Of a DNA stretch of 64,000 bases, positions 26,932 through 37,246 are shown piece after piece (position 1 is the first letter of the stretch; every line of letters begins with the position of its first letter). Source of the stretch: Bacteroidota bacterium (GTDB lineage Bacteria > Bacteroidota > Bacteroidia > Chitinophagales > Chitinophagaceae); the NCBI GenBank assembly GCA_013288285.1, contig JABDCE010000003.1, positions 1-64,000 on the forward strand, in the 5' to 3' direction. Made by a program: the position numbers and the translations under genes. The notes beneath the pieces are model-generated. The model was not told the DNA's origin, did not search any database, and was given only the letters and a program-made list of their open reading frames with translations.

Positions 26932-29253
26932 ATGATCTTTCCTAAACGAATCTACACCCTTACGGCGGTATTTATATTTTTATTCGCAACAACCGGCCTA
27001 TCGCAGAATACACCGATAGGTTACTGGGAGTCTCATTTGCCATATAATACGGCTATAGGCCTGGCCACAAATGGTACAACGTTGTACACCATTGGCAACG
27101 AGGCGATGTTCAAAGTCAATATTGCGAATAGCGACCAAACGGAACCCTTCAGTAAGGTGGAAGGCATGTCGGACATAGGTATGCAGGCCATAGGCTATGA
27201 CATGGCCACCTCAACTGCCGTGCTGGTGTACGGAGATGGCAATATAGACCTCTATAAAGACAATACATTCTATAACATACCTGACCTGAAAATGAGTGGC
27301 CTTGCCGGGCTAAAAACTATATACCAGGCATATACCGAAAACGGAATGGCTTACCTCTGTTCGCAATCGGGCATATATGTTGTGGACCTAAGCGGCCACA
27401 AGATCGTTACCAACCTGCCTCTTACTGCCCGTTATGGCCCTGTGAGAAAAGTGGCGTCGACAGTAACCAGTTTCATTGATTATAGCGGATACTTCTATGC
27501 TGCAACTAATGTTGGGCTTTACCGGATAGACAACACCAGTCCACAGATGCAGGAGATTACAGACTGGCAGCGAATAGACAGCACTGATGGGATAGCCGAT
27601 ATAGCGAACTTAAATAATCAGTTGTATTTCTCATCTGCGAGTTGTGTTTATAAGTACGTGCATGACAGTGTGAAGAAAGTGTTTACCGGAAATCCGAATA
27701 TTGGTACGCAAATTGAACATATTGACGCGGGGATTAACAGCTTACTTATCAGCCAGTTCAGGGATTCGACCAATGACGGGCAAGTGTGTATATTAGACAC
27801 AGCGGCCAACATAATTGATTCGATCTACATAGCCGGCAAACCACTCCAGGCGCTGACCACTCCAGATAATACAATATGGGTAGCCGACTCGCTATACGGA
27901 TTGAGGAAAAGGACCGGGCCAAATACCAACATCTTTGTGTTCCCGGCAGGACCCAACAGTCCTTTTTCTTTTGACATTTACGCGAATAACAAAAGTTTTT
28001 ACGTGGCCCATGGCGGCTATAACCAAACCCTTTTTGCCTACTCCAGCACAGCGGGATTTTCTTACTATAACGGCGACAAATGGACATTGTACCAGCCTTC
28101 TCAATACTCCCAAATGAATGGGGCGAAGGATTTTGTAGCAATAACTAAAAACGAGTCGGACGGCACAGTATATGCCGGTTCTTTTCTTAATGGCCTGATC
28201 GTCTTGAAGCCAGACGGGAGTATGCAGACCGTTAACCAGAATTCTATTTTTGACGGCAGCTTTTCGTATGGGCCATCATCCCACCAGGTGATAGGCCTGA
28301 CAATTGACAATACGAACAACTTATGGGTATCGTTAATGAGCGCGACTAACGAGTTATATGCAAAAACACCTGATAATAACTGGTATAAATATTCTGTGCC
28401 TGGGCTGAACCTGGCGGGGCCGATGGTAGTTGATAATAACGGACAAGCGTATTTTGTAAGCGACCTTAACAATGGTATAGGTGTGTATAATACCAACGGC
28501 ACACTGGCAGATGTAAGCGATGATGCTGCCTACCATATGCAAATGGGCGCAGGCTTTGGCAACCTGCCCAGCAACCAGACCATCTGCGTAGCAAAAGATA
28601 ACAATAATGAGATTTGGATAGGAACAGATAATGGCATCTGTATCGTCACGGATTGCAAAGCGCCGTTTACCAAAACGGCTCCATGTGAAGCTATAATTCC
28701 GTTTATAAAATCGGGACAGGACTCCGGGTATCTTTTTTCCGGAATGAATGTGAACAGCATAGCCGTGGACGCGGCTAACCAGAAGTGGATAGGGACAAAC
28801 TTCGGGGTATGGCTATTGTCTCCTGACGGTACTCAGGTGATCAGTAAATTTACGGTTGATAACAGCCCGCTTCCGTCAAATTTCGTAGAGAAAATAACCA
28901 TAGATAAGGTAACGGGAGATGTGTACATAGGTACTTTCCTTGGGCTTGTATGCTATCACGGCGCTGTGACGGAAAGCGGCGTCTCGAATCAGAATGCGTT
29001 TGTGTTTCCCGATCCGGTTGCGAGCGGTTATACCGGGCCGATAGCTATAAAAGGACTGATTGACGGATCAGATGTACGAATCACGGATATAAACGGGCAA
29101 TTGGTATACCGTACAAACGTGATGGGTGGGCAGGTAATATGGGATGGCAAGGACTATACCGGGCGAAGGCCGCAAAGCGGAGTATACCTTATTTTTATTT
29201 CGGGGAAGGATGGTAAACAAACGTATTGCGGCAAGGTAGTGTTCCTGCAATAG
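26932..29253 (+). CDS. PorZ-like beta-propeller protein, T9SS (copy 1)
   Basis: IGYWESHLPYNTAIGLATNG...KVEGMSDIGMQAIGYD...VLVYGDGNIDLYKDNTF.NIPDLK; propeller units KWIGTNFGVWLLSPDG; CTD FVFPDPVASGYTGPIAIKGL. The TTG start at 26914 lies inside the -7 box, so ATG 26932 is preferred. Confidence 0.82.
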   Translation: MIFPKRIYTLTAVFIFLFATTGLSQNTPIGYWESHLPYNTAIGLATNGTTLYTIGNEAMFKVNIANSDQTEPFSKVEGMSDIGMQAIGYDMATSTAVLVYGDGNIDLYKDNTFYNIPDLKMSGLAGLKTIYQAYTENGMAYLCSQSGIYVVDLSGHKIVTNLPLTARYGPVRKVASTVTSFIDYSGYFYAATNVGLYRIDNTSPQMQEITDWQRIDSTDGIADIANLNNQLYFSSASCVYKYVHDSVKKVFTGNPNIGTQIEHIDAGINSLLISQFRDSTNDGQVCILDTAANIIDSIYIAGKPLQALTTPDNTIWVADSLYGLRKRTGPNTNIFVFPAGPNSPFSFDIYANNKSFYVAHGGYNQTLFAYSSTAGFSYYNGDKWTLYQPSQYSQMNGAKDFVAITKNESDGTVYAGSFLNGLIVLKPDGSMQTVNQNSIFDGSFSYGPSSHQVIGLTIDNTNNLWVSLMSATNELYAKTPDNNWYKYSVPGLNLAGPMVVDNNGQAYFVSDLNNGIGVYNTNGTLADVSDDAAYHMQMGAGFGNLPSNQTICVAKDNNNEIWIGTDNGICIVTDCKAPFTKTAPCEAIIPFIKSGQDSGYLFSGMNVNSIAVDAANQKWIGTNFGVWLLSPDGTQVISKFTVDNSPLPSNFVEKITIDKVTGDVYIGTFLGLVCYHGAVTESGVSNQNAFVFPDPVASGYTGPIAIKGLIDGSDVRITDINGQLVYRTNVMGGQVIWDGKDYTGRRPQSGVYLIFISGKDGKQTYCGKVVFLQ

Positions 29254-29396
29254 CAACCATAACAAGCATTGAACAGGAACTTGAAGTGGCAAATGAAATA
29301 AATAGTTAGTATTGCATACAAAAAACGATTGCAGTAACGAGATTGAACTGTGGTGAAGTTTTCCAGACAATATCTACTGCTGTGATGCGTTATCTT

Positions 29397-29404
29397 TACA
29401 TTTG
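29397..29404 (+). promoter_or_regulatory. Bacteroidetes -7 box (TACATTTG) upstream of the second porZ-like gene
   Basis: Matches TAnnTTTG, 14 nt upstream of ATG 29419; context resembles the copy-1 promoter. Confidence 0.45.
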
Positions 29405-29418
29405 AATTGCGGATTATC

Positions 29419-31728
29419 ATGACTTTTTTCAGACGGTTAGGGACGCTTGTATTTGTTTTTGTTTTGTGTGTGTATTCAGCTGGCGCACAAGATAGCTCCA
29501 TTGGGTACTGGGAGTCGCACCTGCCATATAACAGCGGTGTGGGCGTGGCCACAAATGGCAATATTGTTTACGTAGCCGGCAGCCAGGGGTTTTTTACCCA
29601 TGATCCTTCTAATGCGGGAAAGGTACCTGTAAGCTATAGTAAAGTGGAAGGTATGTCTGATATAGGGATGCAGTGTATAGGTTATGACCAGGCAACCGGT
29701 ACGGCGATACTGATCTACACCAACGGTAATATTGATCTATTTAAGAACAACACTTTCATTAATATTGCTGACCTTAAGATAACGAATATCTCCGGCACAA
29801 AACAAGTGTACCAGGTGTATACCGAAAACGGGTTTGCCTATCTCAGCACATCGCTTGGTGTTATAGTGGTAGACATGGCCAATCAAAAGATCACGCAAAC
29901 CTACAAATTCGATACTTCCAGTGCAGTAGTGCCTGTCTATACCTTTGTTAGCGACGCGACCTATTTTTATGCATCGACGAACCAGGGCTTATACCGGATA
30001 GATAAATACAACCCTAAAATAGTAGATGTATATGCGTGGCAGCAAATAGACCCTTCGACTAACATAGTGTACAGCGCTGATGTGGATAATACGGTATTCT
30101 TCTCCACCACGCAATCTGTTTCCCGGCTGACCAACGGATCGCTAACCCAGGTCTACCAGGCGACTACGGGCAACCTGACGCATATAGACGCGGGATACCG
30201 AAATCTGTATATCAGTGATTATAACGACACGACTTTCCTGGGCAGAGTGCGGACAATGGACCTGAATAATAACATGACCGATTCGATGAGATGGCCCGGC
30301 AAACCTATGCAGGTGGTGCAGCGTATGGACAGCACGGTATGGATAGCAGATTTTTTTGCGGGACTGGAAAAAGAAACAGACAGTACACCCGCGAGGTATG
30401 TACCTGTAGGGCCTGGCGATCCGAGCTCATTTAACATGTACGTGAACAATAAAAACCTGTGGATAGCTCATGGCGGATATGATGATGCCGACCGTGCGGT
30501 GACCGATAATAATAACATCAGCAATCTGAATAATGGAAAATGGAAAGGCTATACATCAGGCAATGTACCGGCGTTTGATAGCATGAACGATTTTGTATGT
30601 GTACTGAAAGATGAAACAACAGGTATATTGTATGCGGGATCATACCTGGGTGGTTTATTTATACTTAAGCCAGACGGATCGTACAGCGTGGTGAAACGAG
30701 ATGTATTTGACAGTAGTGCCAGCTACTTTGACCAACATGACCGGCAGATTGTGAGCCTGGGCCTTGATAATTCGGACAATCTGTGGGTAACCACATTCGG
30801 ATCACAGCATTTATTGTATGCGAGAAGCGCAACAGACAGCACCTGGCATAGTTTTGCAACCCCGAACTCGAGTAATGGCGGACCTATAGCAATTGACGAT
30901 AACAACCAGGTTTGGTTTGGCTGTTACCTGAACAGCAACCATGGCGGGGGCGTTACCGTTTATAATGCAGGCGGCACGCTCAATGACCCATCGGATGACT
31001 TCACGTATCACCTAACTACCGGGGTAGGCTCTGGCAATCTTCCGAGCAATAATATTTTCAGTATAGCCAAGGACAAGAACAACAATATATGGGTAGGCAC
31101 CGATAATGGAATAGCTATCATCAGCAATTGCAATGCACCATTTACCAATTCACCTCCATGCGATGCAGAGATACCGATAGTGCAGTATGACCAATATGCG
31201 GGTTACCTGTTTGCGGGCAGTGTAGTGCGTACAATAGCCGTTGACGGCGGAAACAGGAAGTGGATAGGAACAGATGAGGGGGTATGGTTATTATCGCCAG
31301 ACGCAGCAAAAATAGTATACAGATTTACGGTGGACAACAGCCCGCTGCCATCAAACAACATACAGAGTATAGCGGTAGACAACGTAACAGGAGATGTATA
31401 CATAGGCACACAAATGGGTCTGGTAACATTTCACGGCACGGCTACAAATGGCGGCACCTCTAACCAGAACGTACTGGTGTTCCCTAACCCTGTAAAAAGC
31501 GGTTATACAGGCACTATAGCTATAAAGGGCCTGGTGGCCAATGCCGATGTGCGCATCACGGACATAAACGGGCAACTGGTGTACCGGACAACAGCCAATG
31601 GGGGAATGGCTGTGTGGAATGGTGTTGACTACCAAGGCCACAGGCCACAATCGGGCGTGTATCTTGTCTTCGCATCGAGCAGCGATGGCAGCCAGACGTA
31701 CTCCGGCAAAATCGTTTTCATGCAGTAA
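29419..31728 (+). CDS. PorZ-like beta-propeller protein, T9SS (copy 2)
   Basis: IGYWESHLPYNSGVGVATNG...KVEGMSDIGMQCIGYDQATGTAILIYTNGNIDLFKNNTF; collinear with copy 1 over full length; CTD VFPNPVKSGYTGTIAIKGL. Confidence 0.82.
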   Translation: MTFFRRLGTLVFVFVLCVYSAGAQDSSIGYWESHLPYNSGVGVATNGNIVYVAGSQGFFTHDPSNAGKVPVSYSKVEGMSDIGMQCIGYDQATGTAILIYTNGNIDLFKNNTFINIADLKITNISGTKQVYQVYTENGFAYLSTSLGVIVVDMANQKITQTYKFDTSSAVVPVYTFVSDATYFYASTNQGLYRIDKYNPKIVDVYAWQQIDPSTNIVYSADVDNTVFFSTTQSVSRLTNGSLTQVYQATTGNLTHIDAGYRNLYISDYNDTTFLGRVRTMDLNNNMTDSMRWPGKPMQVVQRMDSTVWIADFFAGLEKETDSTPARYVPVGPGDPSSFNMYVNNKNLWIAHGGYDDADRAVTDNNNISNLNNGKWKGYTSGNVPAFDSMNDFVCVLKDETTGILYAGSYLGGLFILKPDGSYSVVKRDVFDSSASYFDQHDRQIVSLGLDNSDNLWVTTFGSQHLLYARSATDSTWHSFATPNSSNGGPIAIDDNNQVWFGCYLNSNHGGGVTVYNAGGTLNDPSDDFTYHLTTGVGSGNLPSNNIFSIAKDKNNNIWVGTDNGIAIISNCNAPFTNSPPCDAEIPIVQYDQYAGYLFAGSVVRTIAVDGGNRKWIGTDEGVWLLSPDAAKIVYRFTVDNSPLPSNNIQSIAVDNVTGDVYIGTQMGLVTFHGTATNGGTSNQNVLVFPNPVKSGYTGTIAIKGLVANADVRITDINGQLVYRTTANGGMAVWNGVDYQGHRPQSGVYLVFASSSDGSQTYSGKIVFMQ

Positions 31729-31730
31729 GT

Positions 31731-32465
31731 ATGCTAAACAAAACGAATGGTATTGTACTCCGGTCCATCAAGTATGGCGATAGCAGCCTGATCACCAATA
31801 TATTTACGGCTCAGTATGGCGTGCAGACCTATATGATACAGGGTGTAAGAAGCAGTAAAGTGAAGCAGAACCGGGCAGGATCGTTTCAGCCAGGTATGCT
31901 GCTGGAACTTGTTGTATACCAGCAGCAGCAAAAGAATATGCAGCGCATCAAGGAATTTCAGCCGGCATATATCTACAGCACTATGCAGGAAAGTGTGGTG
32001 AAAAACTGCATCGTTCTTTTCTCGGTAGAACTGCTGTTGCGCGTACTGCCGGAGCATGCACCATTGACCTCTTTGTTTGATTTCGCAACTGACTATTTTA
32101 TTACACTGGACAAAACGCCGGCGGAGCAGGCCGGCAACTTCCCACTGTTCTTTATTATACATTGCAGCCAGGCGCTTGGGTATGAACTAAAAGGTAGCTA
32201 TGGCACCGATACCCCCTACCTGGATCTTCGTGAGGGTGGATTTACCCCAAATCCGCCGGCTGCCACGCATGGTATAACCGAAGATGACTCACGGGCCCTG
32301 ACACAGATGCTGCTAGTGAACGACTATGGCACACTACAGGAAGTGGCGCTCAACGCTGCCATGCGAATGAGGTTGATAGAATGGTATGTAGCGTTCCTGA
32401 ATGAGCATACACAATACAGTGGCCATCTAAAATCTCTCGCTGTGTTGAGAACGATACTACATTGA
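31731..32465 (+). CDS. recO: DNA repair protein RecO
   Basis: MLNKTNGIVLRSIKYGDSSLITNIFTAQYGVQTYMIQGVRSSKVKQNRAGSFQPGMLLELVVY. Confidence 0.93.
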   Translation: MLNKTNGIVLRSIKYGDSSLITNIFTAQYGVQTYMIQGVRSSKVKQNRAGSFQPGMLLELVVYQQQQKNMQRIKEFQPAYIYSTMQESVVKNCIVLFSVELLLRVLPEHAPLTSLFDFATDYFITLDKTPAEQAGNFPLFFIIHCSQALGYELKGSYGTDTPYLDLREGGFTPNPPAATHGITEDDSRALTQMLLVNDYGTLQEVALNAAMRMRLIEWYVAFLNEHTQYSGHLKSLAVLRTILH

Positions 32466-32519
32466 TCGCAGCTGTTTGTGTCGCAAAAACATTATTTTTG
32501 AAAGATACTGACTTACATA

Positions 32520-34976
32520 GTGGACGAGAAACACTTACAGGAGAAAGACCTTAAAACAACATACCGGCAACGTTTCCTGAAAAACGTCCTTAAGCTACAG
32601 GGCAATGGGGCCTTTGTGGTGCTACTGCTTTCACTCTTATTCTTGTGTGCTGTGGTTTTCAAAGATTTTCTGCTGCTACGGAAAATCTATTTTTTTAATG
32701 GCGTGGGGAGTGACTCTATGAACCTCTATTTTCCATACCTGCATCACCTTGCTGACTACATACACCGATACGGGCTTCCGAAATGGTCATTCAACATGGG
32801 AATGGGGCAAAATCTTATGCCTTTCTGTTTACGCGACCCTTTCGACCTGATCCTTTTCGCTGCGGACAAAGACAACCTTATCTGTAGCATGGTGTACAAG
32901 GAAATAATAAAAATTGTGGTCAGCGGGATTGTTTTTTTCTTCTACCTGCGGACGACCAGGTTGTCTGAATATACCTCGATCATGGGCAGCCTGTTTTTCT
33001 CATTCTGCGGATTCATGATCGTAGGCAGCTGCTGGTCTATATTTTCTTTTGAGGCGTTCAATATGGCGTTACTGCTGCTCGCTTTTGAACTACTATTCAT
33101 GAAACGGAACTGGTATTTATTTCCGATTCCTGTTTTTCTCCTGGGTGTATCTCAGCCATTCAATCTATATGTTTACGGACTGCTACTGGCGTTTTATGCA
33201 GTGTTCCGGATGTTGCAGACAAATACCTTTACCTTAAAAAATGCAGGTTCGTTATTTCTTAAAATGGCGGGGCTGTCTGTAGTTGGCCTGTTGCTGAGCG
33301 CTCCTTTTTTACTGGAGAACATCAACCAACTATTACACAGCCCACGAGGCAGCGGTGAAAATTCTTATGCACATGTGCTGTCCTCAACACCGGTATTCAG
33401 CCTGTCAAACGTTCTTGAACTTGGCGCCGGCATTCTACGTTCCTTTTCAAGCGACATGATGGGAGATGCCCAACATTTCGGTTCCTGGCACAATTATCTT
33501 GAGGCTCCACTGTTCTATTGCGGCCTGCCGTGTTTATTATTTATGTCGCAGGTATTCCAGTTCCAGGACCGTCGCAGAAAATTACTGTTCGCAACGTTCA
33601 TCATCTTGTGGCTGCTACCATTTTTCTTTCCTTATCTGCGTTATGCGTTTTGGCTATTTACAGGGAATTACTACCGGGCTTACTCATTTTTCGTTGCGTT
33701 CCTCCTGATCTATTATTCCATGAATGCGCTTGAACAGATCATTCTGCAACGAAAAGTAAACCTGGTAATATTAGGCATCACAGTGGCAGTTCTTTTTGCC
33801 CTTATGTACCTACCTTACAAAGTACCTGACCCAGTTTTTCATATCATGGCCGTAAATAAGCCAATACGTACATTCTTAAGTGTCTTGATGCCGGTATATT
33901 GTCTATTGATCTGCTTTATGGCATTTGGAAATGGCAGAGCGCTGCCAAAGTACCTTTTCCTGATAGCTGTAATTATAGAACTCACTTATCTATCGGGAAT
34001 CTCAGTTAACAATATGGAAGCGGGAGCGAGAAAAGACTGGCAAGGAAAAGGCGGTTATAACGACTATACTGTTGAGGCCATTCACTACCTGAAGCAAGCA
34101 GACTCTTCTTTTTACCGGACCGATAAAAATTATTATTCCGCCCCAACCTACTTCTTCTCGTATAACGACGGAATGGCGCAGGATTATTATGGGACCAGTT
34201 CTTACAACCCTTTTAACCAGGGTTATTACATCCATTACCTGCAGCTAATGGGCATAGCAGACAGAACCGATGAATCTGAATCTAGATGGGCGATAGGCCT
34301 GCGTAATCGCCCTGTTTTAGAAGCAGAGAACCGTATTAAATATTTTCTGAGCAAGGGAGATTTGTCCCCCGCCGCGCATAACTTTTATGATTCTGTAACC
34401 ACCCTCGGAGACGTGAGGATATACCGGAACAGACACGTGCTGCCAATTGGTTATACCTACCGTTATTACGTAAAGGAAAGCGCGTTCAGCAACCTATCAG
34501 ATGAACTAAAGGATATTGTGAGCCTGAAAGCCGTGGTGCTCAAAGATGATGATATACAGAGCGCCTCACTGCCCAGGGAATTTTCTTTGCCTGATACCGC
34601 CTCTCTGAAAACATGGAATGAAGACTCTTGTGTCAGCACTTTAAACGAGCTCAGTAAAGATACACTGGCAACTACGCAATTCGACGTGGCGCGTATTGCC
34701 GGTACTATTTCTGTTAGTGAAAACCGAGTGATGTATATAACAGTTCCTTATGACGATGGATGGCAACTGTATATGGATGGTGCACACTGCAACAAAATAA
34801 TAGCAGACGGAGGCATGACCGGCATTTTGCTAAAAAAAGGCGTGCATCACATAGCAATGGTATATGAGCTTCGCCTTTTCAGAACAGGATCATTCATTAG
34901 TCTGCTGGGATTGCTGGCCTACATGAGCCTGTGGCTTTATGATAGAAAGAAACGGAGTAATCAGGCAGTTCACTGA
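32520..34976 (+). CDS. YfhO-family membrane protein
   Basis: Large multi-pass protein: GVGSDSMNLYFPYLHHLADYIHRYGLPKWSFNMGMGQN and C-terminal PYDDGWQLYMDGAHCNKIIADGGMTGILLKKGVHHIAMVYE; GTG start. Confidence 0.83.
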   Translation: MDEKHLQEKDLKTTYRQRFLKNVLKLQGNGAFVVLLLSLLFLCAVVFKDFLLLRKIYFFNGVGSDSMNLYFPYLHHLADYIHRYGLPKWSFNMGMGQNLMPFCLRDPFDLILFAADKDNLICSMVYKEIIKIVVSGIVFFFYLRTTRLSEYTSIMGSLFFSFCGFMIVGSCWSIFSFEAFNMALLLLAFELLFMKRNWYLFPIPVFLLGVSQPFNLYVYGLLLAFYAVFRMLQTNTFTLKNAGSLFLKMAGLSVVGLLLSAPFLLENINQLLHSPRGSGENSYAHVLSSTPVFSLSNVLELGAGILRSFSSDMMGDAQHFGSWHNYLEAPLFYCGLPCLLFMSQVFQFQDRRRKLLFATFIILWLLPFFFPYLRYAFWLFTGNYYRAYSFFVAFLLIYYSMNALEQIILQRKVNLVILGITVAVLFALMYLPYKVPDPVFHIMAVNKPIRTFLSVLMPVYCLLICFMAFGNGRALPKYLFLIAVIIELTYLSGISVNNMEAGARKDWQGKGGYNDYTVEAIHYLKQADSSFYRTDKNYYSAPTYFFSYNDGMAQDYYGTSSYNPFNQGYYIHYLQLMGIADRTDESESRWAIGLRNRPVLEAENRIKYFLSKGDLSPAAHNFYDSVTTLGDVRIYRNRHVLPIGYTYRYYVKESAFSNLSDELKDIVSLKAVVLKDDDIQSASLPREFSLPDTASLKTWNEDSCVSTLNELSKDTLATTQFDVARIAGTISVSENRVMYITVPYDDGWQLYMDGAHCNKIIADGGMTGILLKKGVHHIAMVYELRLFRTGSFISLLGLLAYMSLWLYDRKKRSNQAVH

Positions 34977-35686
34977 AAAAGATATTCCGCCTTTTCAATA
35001 CTTTCAGGCTTGCCGACATCGATAAACAAATTGCCGGTATGGTCATACCCTTTGAGGATGTTTTTTTCTGCAAGGCGCAGGTAAAGGTCGACCAACGAGA
35101 ATTTCCCTTCGAAAGGAATATCCTGTAGTACGCTTTGAGATAAGACCTGTATGCCGCTGAATGCAAAGGGTGTGAGCGGCTCTTCGTGCCGGGCGATGCG
35201 CTGTTCATTTGTTTTGTTGTTCATCCACCCGCAAAGGTGCATGCTGCTGTTGAACAAAAAATGGCGTGATGAATCTCTTTTCATTACTGCAAGCGTGCCC
35301 ATAACATTACCTTCATTATGCTCGACGATCATTTTACCCAAGTCGAGATTGGTAAGTATGTCTACATTCATGACCACGAAATCCCCGGAACCGTCAAAAA
35401 AATAAGCTGCTTTTTTGAGGCCGCCGCCCGTCTCCAATACTTCGCTGCGCTCGTCGGATATGGTTACTTCGCTGCCGAAACCGTCGTTCTCGAAAATGGT
35501 ATCTTCGATCATTGATGCGAAGTGATGTACATTAACAATGACCTCGTATATGCCAAAACGCTGCAGGTACCGGATGTTGTGCTCCAACAGCGTTTTGTCG
35601 TTCACCGTCACCAGCGCCTTGGGACAATGATCTGTAAATGGTTTGAGCCGGGTACCTAAACCAGCTGCGAAAAGCATTGCTTTCAT
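34970..35686 (-). CDS. nucleotidyltransferase family protein (sugar-1-phosphate nucleotidyltransferase)
   Basis: MKAMLFAAGLGTRLKPFTDHCPKALVTVNDKTLLEHNIRYLQRFGI. Confidence 0.92.
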   Translation of the reverse strand: MKAMLFAAGLGTRLKPFTDHCPKALVTVNDKTLLEHNIRYLQRFGIYEVIVNVHHFASMIEDTIFENDGFGSEVTISDERSEVLETGGGLKKAAYFFDGSGDFVVMNVDILTNLDLGKMIVEHNEGNVMGTLAVMKRDSSRHFLFNSSMHLCGWMNNKTNEQRIARHEEPLTPFAFSGIQVLSQSVLQDIPFEGKFSLVDLYLRLAEKNILKGYDHTGNLFIDVGKPESIEKAEYLFQ

Positions 35687-35765
35687 AAGGTAAATTTATA
35701 GGCAATGGGCCACATTCCGTAAGGGATAATGATAAATTTGATAATTTAGCAGCAATTCTCCCTCC

Positions 35766-36233
35766 ATGGACAAAAGGAAACAACAAAGACGTAACAAACT
35801 GCAGAGAAGTAAAAACGTGCCGCTTTTTAAACTGGCCGACCCTATTATCCAGAGTTTACTTTTCATCTTGTTCATCTACACCATAGATATTCCGGATATT
35901 GTCTCCTACCAGACCGCATTCTATCTTTTATTTTCTGTGCAAGTAGCCAGCCTTGCCATTAACTTCCTGCTTCGGTTCCTGGACCTGCTGACTACAGAGC
36001 GCATGATATACGCCGTAGTTGTGGTTGTATATATGGTCATTTATTTTTACATGGGAGGGCATGTGACTGAGAAATTAATGCGGGTGAACGCCAACACTGA
36101 TGACAATGCAATGCCGGTCTATGAAATTATCACTCGCGGGGTGGGTATATTGATCGCTTTCTGGTACTTCACTATTTGTTTCCGAGAGGTACGGGTGCTA
36201 TTTAAAAACGAGCATGGCGGCGACTTTGAATAA
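35766..36233 (+). CDS. hypothetical membrane protein
   Basis: 155 aa with several hydrophobic segments; no family recognised. Confidence 0.6.
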   Translation: MDKRKQQRRNKLQRSKNVPLFKLADPIIQSLLFILFIYTIDIPDIVSYQTAFYLLFSVQVASLAINFLLRFLDLLTTERMIYAVVVVVYMVIYFYMGGHVTEKLMRVNANTDDNAMPVYEIITRGVGILIAFWYFTICFREVRVLFKNEHGGDFE

Positions 36234-36288
36234 TCTGCCTCACCATCTACACCTGCTTCATTAATTACCTTTTGTCGTTCTGTACCAT

Positions 36289-36296
36289 TATATTTG
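36289..36296 (+). promoter_or_regulatory. Bacteroidetes -7 box (TATATTTG)
   Basis: TAnnTTTG 20 nt upstream of the preferred ATG 36317. Confidence 0.4.
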
Positions 36297-36316
36297 CCAA
36301 AAATTTCAATCATATT

Positions 36317-37237
36317 ATGTCATTACTGGTAGTAGGCACAATGGCCTTTGACGCACTTGAAACTCCGTTTGGTAAGGTAGACCGCATCATAGGCGGCTCA
36401 GCTACATACGCTGCATGGGCAGCATCTAATTTTACGAAGCCCATAAAACAGGTTTCGATAATAGGCGGCGATTTCCCGCAGGAAGAAATGACCTTGCTTG
36501 GAGCGCGTGGTGTGGAATTTGAGGGTGTGGAAGTAGTGCCTGACGGTAAAAGCTTTTTCTGGAGCGGCCGCTACCACCTGGATATGAACACGAGGGATAC
36601 GCTTGTAACCGACCTGAATGTATTGGCGCAATTTGATCCGAAGATACCGGACAGCTACCAGGATTGTGACTATGTGATGCTGGGCAACCTGGCACCGGCA
36701 GTGCAGATAAGCGTACTGAAACAACTGAAGACACGCCCGAAACTGACCATACTGGATACGATGAACTTCTGGATGGATATAGCCCTGGACGAACTGAAAC
36801 AAGTGCTGGGCATGGTAGATCTGCTGATGGTGAATGACAGCGAAGCACGCCAACTGGGTGGTGAACACTCTATAGTAAAGGCAGCGAAGAAGATACAAGC
36901 TATGGGCCCGAAATACCTAATCATAAAGAAAGGGGAACACGGCGCATTGCTGTTTTATGAAGGTAAGATATTCTCTGCCCCGGCGCTGCCACTTGAAGAC
37001 GTTTTTGACCCAACGGGCGCAGGCGATACCTTTGCCGGTGGCTTTATAGGCTACCTTGCTCGCATCAACGATACATCGTTTGAAAGTATGAAGGCAGCGG
37101 TGATCATAGGCTCTGCCATGGCGTCGTTCTGCGTAGAGAAATTCGGGCCTAACCGGATGAAAGAGATAACAGCAGCGGATATAGACGGCAGGGTGAAGGA
37201 GTTTGTGTCGCTGTCGAATTTTGAGATCAGGAATTAA
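36317..37237 (+). CDS. PfkB-family sugar kinase
   Basis: GGSATYAAWAASNF and FDPTGAGDTFAGGFIGYLA are PfkB signatures. ORF opens at 36272, but the conserved start is MSLLVVGTMAFD. Confidence 0.93.
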   Translation: MSLLVVGTMAFDALETPFGKVDRIIGGSATYAAWAASNFTKPIKQVSIIGGDFPQEEMTLLGARGVEFEGVEVVPDGKSFFWSGRYHLDMNTRDTLVTDLNVLAQFDPKIPDSYQDCDYVMLGNLAPAVQISVLKQLKTRPKLTILDTMNFWMDIALDELKQVLGMVDLLMVNDSEARQLGGEHSIVKAAKKIQAMGPKYLIIKKGEHGALLFYEGKIFSAPALPLEDVFDPTGAGDTFAGGFIGYLARINDTSFESMKAAVIIGSAMASFCVEKFGPNRMKEITAADIDGRVKEFVSLSNFEIRN

Positions 37238-37246
37238 TAACCGCCA

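Noticed and set aside
36398-36898. 166-aa and 138-aa minus-strand ORFs
   Set aside because: Antisense of the PfkB kinase; no family resemblance.
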